Assembly (NCBI GenBank): GCA_945867185.1
Contig: CAMBHM010000010.1
Location: 1 to 14,752, forward strand
DNA: 14,752 nucleotides
From: Legionella genomosp. 1
GTDB taxonomy: Bacteria; Pseudomonadota; Gammaproteobacteria; Legionellales; Legionellaceae
Direction: 5' to 3'
Shown here piece by piece: positions 1 to 9,979 of the stretch. Below the pieces are notes generated by a model. The model had not been told where the DNA came from, did no database searches, and worked only from the letters and a program-made list of their open reading frames with translations. The translations under genes and the position numbers were made by a program. The stretch's first letter is position 1. Each line of letters starts with the position of its first letter.

Positions 1-2144
1 ATGGCATGGTGAAAAACAGCCGTATTATCATCAAAAACCAACGCACCCCGCGCAAGCACTGTGTCATTTTCAGGATACAACGGCACTTCAAGATTTAAAT
101 CCAAGCCAAGTGATCCATCCATATCCAAACGACCTAATTTAGAAAGATGCGTTGCTAGCGGCGTTGCCAACACGTATTCTTTCAAAGCCTTCGAGGGGAC
201 CAACGCGTGACCATGCAACAGCAGGGCTTCATGATTTAAACCCAGATCATCCACTCTTAAATTCGCAGCATGCGCCTCGATGCCCAGCAATGAAGCATGC
301 AACACATCCAACTCTAAGGTGCGCTTATTGACCCGTAGCGTCATATCGATATGTCGAATCAGGGGCCAGCGTTTATGAAAAGACAAGTCCATCCCACTGA
401 CTCGTGTGACAACTGAAAAATCACCCGGTTCTCTATCAAACGGAAACGCGGCCAGTCGGCCATTCAATGTCAGTTGACCACTTGCCTTATCCACTTGTTT
501 GATATCATGCCGTAGCCATTTTTCCAATTTAGGCTTGAGGATCCCGCTTGGTAGATATTGCAACCATTGATGGGCATGCTCTGCCGAAAACTCCGCAGTC
601 AATCGCAGCGCTCGCGCTTCTGGTGAGAAAGGCTCATCCAGGGCTCCACGAGCGCTTACAATCAGATCAGATCGTGTGAGTAAGAACCTCTCCATACTCA
701 CTCGCAGCCCATGACTGAGTGCTTTCCACTCAAAGGCCGCATTCAGTTCTTTAAAAACAAGGGGTAGCTGCCGAGAAAAGGCAATCGTTGTACCCTCTCC
801 ATCCAGCTCCAGGCGGCCCTCCGTGGGGCCGCCATTCAATACGCCAGACAAGTGCCGAACACCTGGCAGAGTCCCTCTTCCGTCCCACCCTAATCCAGAA
901 AAACGCGTCAACACATGTATCATGTGGCCTGATTGCAGATCCAATTGTAAATCATGCAATTGCCCTCTTGGATGCATTGCTAACAAAGGCCTCAACGCAA
1001 CAGGCCATTCCATGGTGCTCTGCCACAAGGGCTTTAACAGTAATTTTTTTACAAACAGACGATCCACTTTCTCAGATTCGATATGCTGAAGCATGGCTGA
1101 ATTTTCAGGCCATCTCACACCCCCTGCTCGCAGTTTGAGGTGATCCGAACTCAAGACCCACCCCGTAGCAGTAGGGCTCCAAGCCACATTGGCCTTTAAA
1201 GATTGAATCCATTGGGAACGTAAGGCCCCCACCTCGGTGAACACCGTATGACGAAGATGAAATCGGGATTGTACACTGGTCAAGCGTCCCTTCTTCAGAT
1301 CCAGCCAAATCTCTACATTACCCTTTCCACCATGGAGGGAGTAAGGGGCATTGCGGAAAAAGGTATGCCACTGAGTCGGTGATACCTCTCGTAAGGAGAG
1401 ATAAACCTGCCCACTGCCTTGACTGAGTGCGCTTGGATTCACATGAAGATCGGCCAGAATCAATAAGTGAGTCGGCAGCGTTTGTGCTAACTGAGCCTCT
1501 CCCTTTAAACGATAATGTCCATGGCTATTCACTGCCGTCATCGTCATCATTGAAAAAGGCAAGACAGATCCATCTTGTAAATACACCGTTGCAGACAGAT
1601 TCTTGAGTATGATTTTTTGCTGATCTAGAAGCCATCGTAAAACAGGCAAATACGATTCCGGATCGAACGAGGTGACTTGCCTGTCTTCACGGACCCCCTC
1701 GATTTGCCAATGGTCTTTATGCTCGTGCAAGACCAAGTGCACATCCTCTATATACAAGATACCTGGTTGAATATGTCCATGCCACAACGAGCTGAACAGA
1801 TTGATTCCCACCAATAACTTCGTCAATTTTAAGACATGGTTGGGTGTGTCAAACACAGTCACCTGATTCAGCTTTAGAACTGGTTCAAACCAATACCAAC
1901 TGGTTTCCATGCTATTGATTTTGACAGGCTGCCCCATCAAGGAAGACAAATGCTGCTCGACATCCCCTTTGTATTGCTTTGCTACAGGGGTCAACAAACG
2001 AAATAAACTGAACAATACCGCGAGGATAATAAAACCGATGGCCAAAGGAATCCAACAGCGACGGACGATCCGCACCAAAAGGTGCTTGCCGTAGGAAACA
2101 CTACGTTGAAGCCACGCAGGCTTACTCACGAAGCCTTCACCCAT
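1..2144 (-). CDS. yhdP: YhdP-like AsmA-family envelope protein (3' end beyond window)
   Basis: The minus strand is open from an ATG at 2144 to the left edge: 714 codons with no stop and no stop codon inside the window. An N-terminal basic stretch is followed by one membrane segment at about residues 31-51. A long periplasmic-type region follows, beginning with the family-like pattern 'SSLMGQPVKINSMETSWYW', 'FEPVLKLNQVTVFD' and an LWHGHIQPG segment, as in the DUF3971/TIGR02099 (YhdP) proteins. Full-length members have about 1,250-1,300 residues, so roughly half is missing. In E. coli YhdP is an inner-membrane-anchored AsmA-like protein implicated with TamB and YdbH in phospholipid transport to the outer membrane; that role is transferred by family. 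The ATG lies 4 bases after the lolA stop, so co-transcription with lolA and ftsK is likely. The Shine-Dalgarno for this ATG is poor. A GTG at 2129 (residue 6), preceded by GGTGAAGG, is an alternative start. The family is recognised from the N-terminal third; the rest is divergent beta-rich sequence. Confidence 0.8.
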   Translation of the reverse strand, partial: MGEGFVSKPAWLQRSVSYGKHLLVRIVRRCWIPLAIGFIILAVLFSLFRLLTPVAKQYKGDVEQHLSSLMGQPVKINSMETSWYWFEPVLKLNQVTVFDTPNHVLKLTKLLVGINLFSSLWHGHIQPGILYIEDVHLVLHEHKDHWQIEGVREDRQVTSFDPESYLPVLRWLLDQQKIILKNLSATVYLQDGSVLPFSMMTMTAVNSHGHYRLKGEAQLAQTLPTHLLILADLHVNPSALSQGSGQVYLSLREVSPTQWHTFFRNAPYSLHGGKGNVEIWLDLKKGRLTSVQSRFHLRHTVFTEVGALRSQWIQSLKANVAWSPTATGWVLSSDHLKLRAGGVRWPENSAMLQHIESEKVDRLFVKKLLLKPLWQSTMEWPVALRPLLAMHPRGQLHDLQLDLQSGHMIHVLTRFSGLGWDGRGTLPGVRHLSGVLNGGPTEGRLELDGEGTTIAFSRQLPLVFKELNAAFEWKALSHGLRVSMERFLLTRSDLIVSARGALDEPFSPEARALRLTAEFSAEHAHQWLQYLPSGILKPKLEKWLRHDIKQVDKASGQLTLNGRLAAFPFDREPGDFSVVTRVSGMDLSFHKRWPLIRHIDMTLRVNKRTLELDVLHASLLGIEAHAANLRVDDLGLNHEALLLHGHALVPSKALKEYVLATPLATHLSKLGRLDMDGSLGLDLNLEVPLYPENDTVLARGALVFDDNTAVFHHA

Positions 2145-2148
2145 TGAT

Positions 2149-2775
2149 TCATTGCGCCACCACATCGATCCCTTTGGGCGGTTTGAATTGAAAAAGGGTT
2201 TGTCGTAAGATCGGGTTCATTTTAATGTCTTGCAAACGGACCTCCGTATGCTGTCCCAATTGATCAACCATGATTATTTCTTCAAGCACCTCCCCGACAA
2301 ACTGTAAGGTAACCTGCTCAAAGTTGGCTTTATGCTGACGCGATTGCAACTCAAAAATCGTTTTTTTCCCTGCTTGATGCGAAGTCACCTCAAACTCTCG
2401 AGCAACCGACTCATCCGATTCGCTTAAAAACAACGCCGCTGTTCCGCCTAAGTGTTTATCCTGCTTCTTCACGGTGACTTGCTCCAAATCAACATCATAC
2501 ACCCACAAGTGCTGACCATCAGCTATCACCCACTGTGCCATAGGGGTTTTTGTTTGCCAACGAAAATGTCCTGGACGAGACAAGGCCATGGTGCCAGAAG
2601 AACGCGACACCACTTTTTTCTTCGCCCGCACCACTTGATGAAAATCCGCACTCAAAGTACGCATGGCATTGAGTTTGGATTGTAATGCCGCCGATGCAGA
2701 AGTGGCTATTGATTGCGCGCAATGGAGAAGACCCACGATCATAACAACCTGAGACAACCCATATTTCATCCTCAT
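2149..2775 (-). CDS. lolA: Outer-membrane lipoprotein carrier protein LolA
   Basis: This is a 208-residue periplasmic chaperone. LolA takes outer-membrane lipoproteins released by LolCDE and carries them to LolB. A signal peptide is visible (hydrophobic stretch at residues 8-20, probable cleavage in the Ala/Ser-rich segment at 24-30). The mature part carries LolA hallmarks: 'LSADFHQVV' (41-49), 'GTMALSRPGHFRWQ' (61-74), 'VIADGQHLWVYDVDLEQVTV' (83-102) and 'AALFLS' (113-118). The length is typical of the family. The start ATG directly abuts the ftsK stop codon, and AAGGGGAAG inside the ftsK end is a good Shine-Dalgarno for it. A second ATG two codons later is too far from that site. The order ftsK-lolA is widespread in gammaproteobacteria, where rarA often follows; here a yhdP-like gene follows instead. 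Confidence 0.95.
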   Translation of the reverse strand: MRMKYGLSQVVMIVGLLHCAQSIATSASAALQSKLNAMRTLSADFHQVVRAKKKVVSRSSGTMALSRPGHFRWQTKTPMAQWVIADGQHLWVYDVDLEQVTVKKQDKHLGGTAALFLSESDESVAREFEVTSHQAGKKTIFELQSRQHKANFEQVTLQFVGEVLEEIIMVDQLGQHTEVRLQDIKMNPILRQTLFQFKPPKGIDVVAQ

Positions 2776-5091
2776 TTATGCTTCCCCTTCTAAAGACGAC
2801 ACCAACACCTCTCGAAATCCTCCTTCAGAAGGACCCACCACACCCACTCGCTCCATTTCTTCCACAATGCGCGCGGCTCGGTTATAACCAATTTTCAAAC
2901 GACGTTGTACAGCAGAAATACTGGCTTTACGGGTCTGAATAACAAACTCCACCGCTTCATCATACAGTGAATCCGCCTCTTCAACGGCTTGCCCTTCCTC
3001 TCCAAATTCCCCCCCGTCTTGGGTATTTTGCGTGATTTCATCCATATAAACAGGCGCACCCCGTGCTCGCCAATCATCTGCAATCCGGTGCACTTCCTTG
3101 TCATCCACGAACGCTCCATGCACCCGCAATGGCGCACCCGTGCCCGGCGCCAAAAAGAGCATGTCACCATGGCCTAACAGTTGCTCGGCACCCTGTTGAT
3201 CAAGGATGGTTCTCGAATCAATTTTTGACGACACTTGAAAAGAAATCCGCGTTGGAATATTCGATTTGATAAGGCCTGTTAACACGTCCACCGACGGCCG
3301 TTGGGTAGCCAAAATCAAGTGAATACCAGCAGCGCGCGCTTTTTGAGCGATACGTGCTATCAACTGTTCTACTTTTTTCCCAACCACCATCATCATGTCA
3401 GCCAATTCATCGATCACTACCACCACATAAGGCAAGGCATGAAGGAGAGGGGCTTCTAGATCCATGGAATCAATAGGCTTCCATAAAGGATCTCGCAATG
3501 GCGTGCCTTCGGCTGTTGCTTCAGCCAATTTCACATTGAAGCCTGCCAAATTCCGCACCCCTAAGGCCGACATCACTCGATATCGCCGCTCCATCTCAGC
3601 CACACACCACCGAAGCGCACTGGCTGCTTCTTTCATGTCGGTCACCACTGGCGCTAATAAATGAGGGATGCCGTCATACACTGATAACTCAAGCATTTTC
3701 GGATCGACCATGATCAAACGCACTTGCTCAGGAGTAGACTTAAATAACAAACTCAAGATCATGGCGTTTATTCCAACCGATTTGCCTGAGCCCGTTGTAC
3801 CAGCCACCAATAAGTGCGGCATTTTTGCAAGATCAACCACCATCGGATGCCCTGCAATGTCCACCCCCAAAGCCAATGTAAGGGGCGAATGCGCCTGTTG
3901 ATACACGTCTGAAGACAACACATCGGACAACGAGACCATGGCCCGGTTATGATTCGGCAATTCAATACCTACCACGGTTTTGCCAGGAATGATTTCAACC
4001 ACCCGCACACTGGTTACCGATAAAGAACGCGCCAAATCTTTTGCCAATGCTGTTAATTTACTGACTTTAATCCCTGCCGCCAATTGCAATTCAAATCGTG
4101 TGATAACCGGGCCAGGATGTACCGCCACCACATCTGCCTGCACGCCAAAATCAAGCAAGTGCTGTTCAACCTCTCGCGACATCAACTCCAGCTCTTGATG
4201 CGTATATCCCCCCATGGGTGCTCCAGGCTGTCCTTTATCCAATAATGAAAGCGAGGGCATAGGGCCGGTTACAGCTGTCTTGATAGCAGCTGGTAGTTCT
4301 TTTAACAACGTCACGGCTCGGGGCTTTTCAATAACAGGCATCAGGGCGGGTGTTACTCGTTTCGCTGGCTCACGGATTCGCACTGATCGCACTAAAGCAG
4401 GCTGCAGAGGCGCCCTATCCAATCGATCCACCCACTGCACCACGCGCTGCTGAATGAACCCATATAGGTGCTTAAACCCTTCGAGAGCCAATAAGGTATA
4501 ATACCCGATCACCTCCGTCACATGAATCCAAGAAAGCCCCGTTAACCAAGTGACCCCTACCAACATCATGGCGAGCAATATTAAGGTGGCTCCTTGCACA
4601 CTGAGCGCCCCATTCAACCCAATCGCCACAGTCAAACCTAAGACGCCCCCTGCACTATGTGACAACGCCAACCGAGACCATTCCAAACTCAATAAACCAC
4701 ATCCCCCTATTAGTAGGCCTATCAAACCGGCCCCGCGAAGCAATAACATAGGTTTATTCACCACGCGCAAGGCACGATGATCTTGTAATATCATCCACGC
4801 CACATACGCCACACAAAAAGGTAATAGGTACGACACATACCCAAAAATCCAGTATAAGAGATCAGCCGTATAAGCCCCCACCTGCCCCCCTGCATTGACT
4901 ATTGAGCGCCCTAACGCATGGGGGTGCGACCAGCCAGGATCCATCGGGTGATAGCTAAGCAGTGATAACAACACAAACAATGCGGTGGTGAGCACCAAAA
5001 TAAAGCTGCCTTCACTGATGCGTTTCACCACAAAAAGGGGCAAGGCTTTTTTAGGATCCCCTGCCCGTTGACCTGCTCTTAATTTTGACAT
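2776..5091 (-). CDS. ftsK: DNA translocase FtsK
   Basis: This 771-residue septal DNA pump clears chromosome termini and activates XerCD at dif during division. The N-terminus (about 28-185) holds four or five hydrophobic membrane segments. A short linker follows (about 200-290), much shorter than the roughly 600-residue linker of E. coli FtsK, so the length resembles the compact FtsK/SpoIIIE forms. The motor domain has Walker A GTTGSGKS (431-438), Walker [11 protein letters not shown] (556-565) and the conserved '[18 protein letters not shown]' stretch (592-609). The C-terminal winged-helix gamma domain (about 706-765) reads [11 protein letters not shown], then [18 protein letters not shown]; in characterised homologues it reads KOPS sequences and contacts XerD. 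All key motifs are intact. The start ATG has only a weak Shine-Dalgarno, but no better in-frame start precedes the first membrane segment. The gene heads the ftsK-lolA-yhdP unit and is divergent from trxB. Confidence 0.97.
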   Translation of the reverse strand: MSKLRAGQRAGDPKKALPLFVVKRISEGSFILVLTTALFVLLSLLSYHPMDPGWSHPHALGRSIVNAGGQVGAYTADLLYWIFGYVSYLLPFCVAYVAWMILQDHRALRVVNKPMLLLRGAGLIGLLIGGCGLLSLEWSRLALSHSAGGVLGLTVAIGLNGALSVQGATLILLAMMLVGVTWLTGLSWIHVTEVIGYYTLLALEGFKHLYGFIQQRVVQWVDRLDRAPLQPALVRSVRIREPAKRVTPALMPVIEKPRAVTLLKELPAAIKTAVTGPMPSLSLLDKGQPGAPMGGYTHQELELMSREVEQHLLDFGVQADVVAVHPGPVITRFELQLAAGIKVSKLTALAKDLARSLSVTSVRVVEIIPGKTVVGIELPNHNRAMVSLSDVLSSDVYQQAHSPLTLALGVDIAGHPMVVDLAKMPHLLVAGTTGSGKSVGINAMILSLLFKSTPEQVRLIMVDPKMLELSVYDGIPHLLAPVVTDMKEAASALRWCVAEMERRYRVMSALGVRNLAGFNVKLAEATAEGTPLRDPLWKPIDSMDLEAPLLHALPYVVVVIDELADMMMVVGKKVEQLIARIAQKARAAGIHLILATQRPSVDVLTGLIKSNIPTRISFQVSSKIDSRTILDQQGAEQLLGHGDMLFLAPGTGAPLRVHGAFVDDKEVHRIADDWRARGAPVYMDEITQNTQDGGEFGEEGQAVEEADSLYDEAVEFVIQTRKASISAVQRRLKIGYNRAARIVEEMERVGVVGPSEGGFREVLVSSLEGEA

Positions 5092-5093
5092 AA

Positions 5094-6137
<1,044 letters not shown>

Positions 6138-6180
6138 GCTATGCTTTACTTATGAATCTTACGATTTATATAGGTGAGGC

Positions 6181-9100
6181 ATGCCAACATCCTGGGAAAT
6201 CCTACGCGACACACTCTTTGCGAGTGATCATGCAAACCCTATTGATTCAGTACTCACTGCCCCGCAGCGTGAGGCATTGATGGTTCAACTGAGAACAGAG
6301 CGCGACAAGATAGATCTAAAAGAGGCCACTGCGGAAGGGATTCTTGTTTGGCTCCAAGCCAACGAGCCAGCGCTGGTTCTTCCACATCCCCTCACCACGC
6401 CCCCCTTCGAGTTGGTCCCAATGAGCCGTGAGACACTCCTGAGCGTCCAAAGAAAATTTATTTTTGATGCCCTCATGGCTGAATGTACTCTTATTAGAAA
6501 AGAGCTGGCGATGGAACCCGAACCAGCTTCAGATCCCATATCCGTACCCTATTATCTTGATCTAACTCGTTGTTTTGCAGCCCCAGCTCCGCCCCCAGCA
6601 GTTGATACAACACGACTAACTGATGAATGGATCGAGGCTTGTACAAAAGAAGTCTTCTCTTCTCTCCCTAGTTCAGCCGACGGACTCATCAAAGCTACCT
6701 TTTTAGAAAGATTCAAAATGCATGTGGGCCCTAATAGCACCTATTCAGAGCTCAATCCGTTGAGCGCTGGACTGCGAATCTTATACGAACGCATGACCGA
6801 CCCAAGAACCGACCCATCAGTAAAGGCAGGCATTGCACAATGCATTTATGATGGCGTTATGCATTGTGTTCAAGGTTTACAAGTTCGATGCACGCAGATT
6901 ATGCACCCCCCGCCGCCTGAAACGACCCTAGATGGCCATCTTCTGAAGGCTCGAACTGAATTGGTTGAAAAAATAGCAAGCGCCTTCGGTAGTTTAAGAG
7001 GTTCCATAGGGAACCGCGTTCATTTCCTCAACGATGTTTTTACGCAAGCTGCGGGCCTGGTTGGGACTCAAGCGCTTGTCAGCCGTGATCCCTACCATGG
7101 CGGGATACCGTCTTATATCCTACAAGAAATCATTGCAACCCTTTTCGAAGTGTACTACAAACCCATCGATCTCATAAAAGCTCAGATAGAGGGGATACCA
7201 AGCCTCCTCAAAACAGAAGGTTATGTAGGTCCTTCTGAGTATGATCAAACAACAATTGATCATATTTTTCTCAAAATCAATGAGCGATTTGGAACGTCTT
7301 TTTTATCGAGTAGTGACACCATAAGATTCGAGCTGGATGAAGATGGGCTAGAAACTAGCAAATACGATTTGAATTGGGACTATATTAACGCAGCGATTCT
7401 TAAACAATACCTCCCTCTTCCGTCTTCACCCCCCCCCACCCCCGAGTCAGAAACACTGCCTCTCCTGAGCACTCCCATCGATCTACTTCTCCTTCAAGAA
7501 TACATCCTCAAGACAACCTCTCCCCTACCCATTCGAGATCTTCTCAGTACCCAATGGGATGACTACATCCGGCTCCATCAGGATACAATCAAACAGTCCG
7601 ATCAATTAAGCAGACTATTGCCCTTACTCTCCCCTCGCAATAGAACCACCTTGGCAGTACTTTTGGAGCAAGAATTACCCTTGATAAGCGCCATATACAT
7701 ATATATGAGTACTAAGGAGGTGGAGGTGAAGGTGAAGGTGATGGAGGAGATTAAAGATCTGATTCAATCAGGCTTAGACATCAATCAGACCAACCACGCT
7801 AGTAATACAGCCTTACACGCCGCGTTGTCTTACAAAAGTGAGCCGATCATCAAGGCATTGCTAGCCCATCCTCTCTTAGACCTAAGCCCGCTATGCTTGA
7901 CATCTGGTGAAAAAATTGATTATTTTCAAGAAGCCATGACCCAAACCCCACATTTGGTCGTAGAGTTCTTCCAAAAAGCAATACAATCATCGGAAACACT
8001 CAGAAAATTATACCCAACAGCTGATGATCCAATGAACGAACTGTGCGCTAGGATGGTGTCGTTTGCCCTCACTCAAAGCGAGAAGATCGCAGGCCCACTT
8101 TTTTCAAAAATCCCAACAGAGCATCTTTTACGGATCATTCATGGTTGGACTCAGAACTCAAGAGATAGGTCCTACCTCAGGCTTATCGACTTTGCATCCA
8201 CACAACCTAGCACAACCATGGAGAGTATCCTGGTCGCAATGAGAAGCAACGCCGTTATGTCTCCATTTTTAAAAAAATATTGCTCTGCTAGTCTGATTCA
8301 ACTATGTTTAGACAATGCGTTAAAAAAAATAAAAATTCTCTTATTAGATCCATCCATCAAGATCAATCAAACCGATAAGCACGGAGACACCGCTTTAACT
8401 TGGGCTGTGTACAAGGGGCACACTGATATAGTCAACCTTTTATTGGCTCATCCTGCTATTGATATTACCTGTCGAAATAGACTACCCTCCTCAACGATGG
8501 GTCATGGTAATGCACTAGAGATTGCCATGGAATACCATCCTGAATTTGTACTGCCTATTTTTCAGAAAGCCATCCTGTTGCCCGATGAAAAATTGGCTAC
8601 CTTATTCAATCCAGCAGTTAGCGATCCAAAACGCCATCTGTCTCTCACACTGCTTACCTACGCATTTTCACAAAGTGCTCCGATCTGCCTGTCCTTACTA
8701 AAAGCTCTGAAAGAGCACTTGGGAGAACAGCTCTTTCAAGAACTGAATACGCAACGCTCCAACAAATATGAATACGCACTCATCCATGCTTGCGGTTATC
8801 GTGATAATAGTAATAATGAAGTTTCCGAGCTACTCCAATTAGGAGCCAATATCAATGCCTCTCGATCCGAGAGAAGCTTCAATAGACCCCTTACCGCCGC
8901 CATCTGTGACAAAAATTATAGTAAGGTCATGCTATTACTAGATCACCCTGACCTTGATCTAACAAAAATTGATGAGGGAAAGCTCGATCCATCTATTATT
9001 TCCAGGCTTTTGTCCTGGACACATTCTCCTTCTCCCCTCCTCCCATTTCTACACAAACTCGAGGCATTATCCGCCGCAGATCAAGCAAAAGTACTCCGTC

Positions 9101-9885
9101 AGCCTCTTGCTGAGAAGTCTAAGCGTCAACTCTGTCTCACCTTGCTTAATTTCGCATATTTACAAAACGAATCCATTTGTTTGTCTTTGATTGATGTCCT
9201 CAAGCAATGGGCCCCTGATGAGGTGTTTAAAGAAGCAAATCAGGACGCACTAAGAAAAATGAATGGAGAGCGATCCATTATAAGAAAGATAGAACTCGGC
9301 AATTCTGGTTTTTTTCAAAAAATTTTATTAAAAACAGGACAACATACACCCTTAATCATAAAAGAGAACTCTACGATTTTTAACACATTAGAACTTGATC
9401 AGTATTTAATAAAAATAAAAGACATTGCTGATAAAATGAACAAAAAGTGTCAGGTGCCCCTACCCTTGAATCGTCTATTGCAGGCGGCTCTTCCTGATCC
9501 AGATCAACCAAGAGAAGAACCAACAGATTCCTATCAGTCTGCAAGGGACTCTGCCCTCTGGATCTACAAAAAATTAGAACAAGCTCGAACTGAGTTACTA
9601 GTCAACGCGTGCTCGCCGAATCAATTCCTTCAAGAGTGTAAGGATATTATCACTCTTAGCCCAGCAGCCAGAGACCTTGCAACACGTCGTTACCCTAAAA
9701 CGATTTTAGGTGGATTAACCCATTTGATTGATTATTTAAGGGATAAAGCAACCCCCAACTCTAAAAAAACCACGACCTCAGCTAAGACGCTCGTTGCGTT
9801 TAGGGATGAATTTGACAAGATCAGACACGCTGAAGAAGATACTCCTAAAGATGAAGTATTAACCCGACCTCGATCAGCGTATTGA
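6181..9885 (+). CDS. Large ankyrin-repeat protein, possible secreted effector
   Basis: This 1234-residue protein has no signal peptide and no clear membrane segment. AGGTGA just before the ATG at 6181 supports the start. The N-terminal half (1-510) matches nothing I recognise; it is helical in style with Pro-rich breaks (about 133-140, 240-246, 415-423). The C-terminal half holds ankyrin-type repeats: 'NTALHAALSYKSEPIIKALL' near 541-560, 'HGDTALTWAVYKGHTDIVNL' at 734-753 and 'PLTAAICDKNYSKVMLLLDH' ending at 922. Each is part of a longer composite unit with an [AD]HPxxD[LI] motif (563, 757, 922), then about 70 residues later a helix of the type LLxFAxxQ[SN] (near 632, 831, 995). The tail beyond about 1100 is charged and ends HAEEDTPKDEV..RPRSAY. 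Ankyrin repeats mediate protein-protein contacts and are common in effectors of intracellular bacteria. Effector function is inference, and no catalytic domain is recognised. Confidence 0.85.
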   Translation: MPTSWEILRDTLFASDHANPIDSVLTAPQREALMVQLRTERDKIDLKEATAEGILVWLQANEPALVLPHPLTTPPFELVPMSRETLLSVQRKFIFDALMAECTLIRKELAMEPEPASDPISVPYYLDLTRCFAAPAPPPAVDTTRLTDEWIEACTKEVFSSLPSSADGLIKATFLERFKMHVGPNSTYSELNPLSAGLRILYERMTDPRTDPSVKAGIAQCIYDGVMHCVQGLQVRCTQIMHPPPPETTLDGHLLKARTELVEKIASAFGSLRGSIGNRVHFLNDVFTQAAGLVGTQALVSRDPYHGGIPSYILQEIIATLFEVYYKPIDLIKAQIEGIPSLLKTEGYVGPSEYDQTTIDHIFLKINERFGTSFLSSSDTIRFELDEDGLETSKYDLNWDYINAAILKQYLPLPSSPPPTPESETLPLLSTPIDLLLLQEYILKTTSPLPIRDLLSTQWDDYIRLHQDTIKQSDQLSRLLPLLSPRNRTTLAVLLEQELPLISAIYIYMSTKEVEVKVKVMEEIKDLIQSGLDINQTNHASNTALHAALSYKSEPIIKALLAHPLLDLSPLCLTSGEKIDYFQEAMTQTPHLVVEFFQKAIQSSETLRKLYPTADDPMNELCARMVSFALTQSEKIAGPLFSKIPTEHLLRIIHGWTQNSRDRSYLRLIDFASTQPSTTMESILVAMRSNAVMSPFLKKYCSASLIQLCLDNALKKIKILLLDPSIKINQTDKHGDTALTWAVYKGHTDIVNLLLAHPAIDITCRNRLPSSTMGHGNALEIAMEYHPEFVLPIFQKAILLPDEKLATLFNPAVSDPKRHLSLTLLTYAFSQSAPICLSLLKALKEHLGEQLFQELNTQRSNKYEYALIHACGYRDNSNNEVSELLQLGANINASRSERSFNRPLTAAICDKNYSKVMLLLDHPDLDLTKIDEGKLDPSIISRLLSWTHSPSPLLPFLHKLEALSAADQAKVLRQPLAEKSKRQLCLTLLNFAYLQNESICLSLIDVLKQWAPDEVFKEANQDALRKMNGERSIIRKIELGNSGFFQKILLKTGQHTPLIIKENSTIFNTLELDQYLIKIKDIADKMNKKCQVPLPLNRLLQAALPDPDQPREEPTDSYQSARDSALWIYKKLEQARTELLVNACSPNQFLQECKDIITLSPAARDLATRRYPKTILGGLTHLIDYLRDKATPNSKKTTTSAKTLVAFRDEFDKIRHAEEDTPKDEVLTRPRSAY
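7429..7437 (+). repeat. Nine-C homopolymer inside the ankyrin gene
   Basis: There are nine consecutive C residues, then A and five more C, encoding the Pro-rich linker at residues 417-421. Long mononucleotide runs are prone to slippage in replication and to sequencing error. A one-base change here would shift the frame upstream of every ankyrin repeat. Confidence 0.9.
7713..7722 (+). promoter_or_regulatory. Internal Shine-Dalgarno-like site before the ankyrin half
   Basis: TAAGGAGGTG matches ten bases of the usual anti-Shine-Dalgarno complement. In-frame GTG codons follow at 7726, 7732 and 7738, and an ATG at 7741. The GTG at 7726 is 5 bases downstream of GGAGG, a workable spacing. The first ankyrin unit starts at about residue 531, some 15 residues later. 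This could allow separate translation of a C-terminal ankyrin-only product of about 719 residues, or it could simply reflect the GAGGTG/AAGGTG codon repeat. Confidence 0.4.
7717..7740 (+). repeat. Hexanucleotide repeat (GAGGTG)2(AAGGTG)2
   Basis: Four in-frame hexamers encode EVEVKVKV (residues 513-520) in the ankyrin protein, just after an ATATACATATATATG stretch. The low-complexity patch sits at the junction between the unassigned N-terminal half and the ankyrin half. Gain or loss of a unit would keep the frame. Confidence 0.8.
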
Positions 9886-9979
9886 TTTACAATTCATTTT
9901 TGATTATTATTAAGACATCCATCTCAACCCATCCCCACATACGGACAACCGGGTGACAAACGTCTTACCGAGAATTAAT

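Noticed and set aside
788..1138. Plus-strand ORF of 116 codons
   Set aside because: It lies antisense to the continuous yhdP-like frame, with no Shine-Dalgarno and no protein-like pattern.
5085..5090. Perfect TTGACA as a -35 box for trxB
   Set aside because: It lies in the first codons of ftsK, and no good -10 is found 16-18 bases downstream; TATGAT at 5120-5125 is too far away.
6146..6164. CTTA direct repeats upstream of the ankyrin gene as a PmrA-type box
   Set aside because: The repeats are 9 bases apart, not the 11 expected, and lack the TTAA core.
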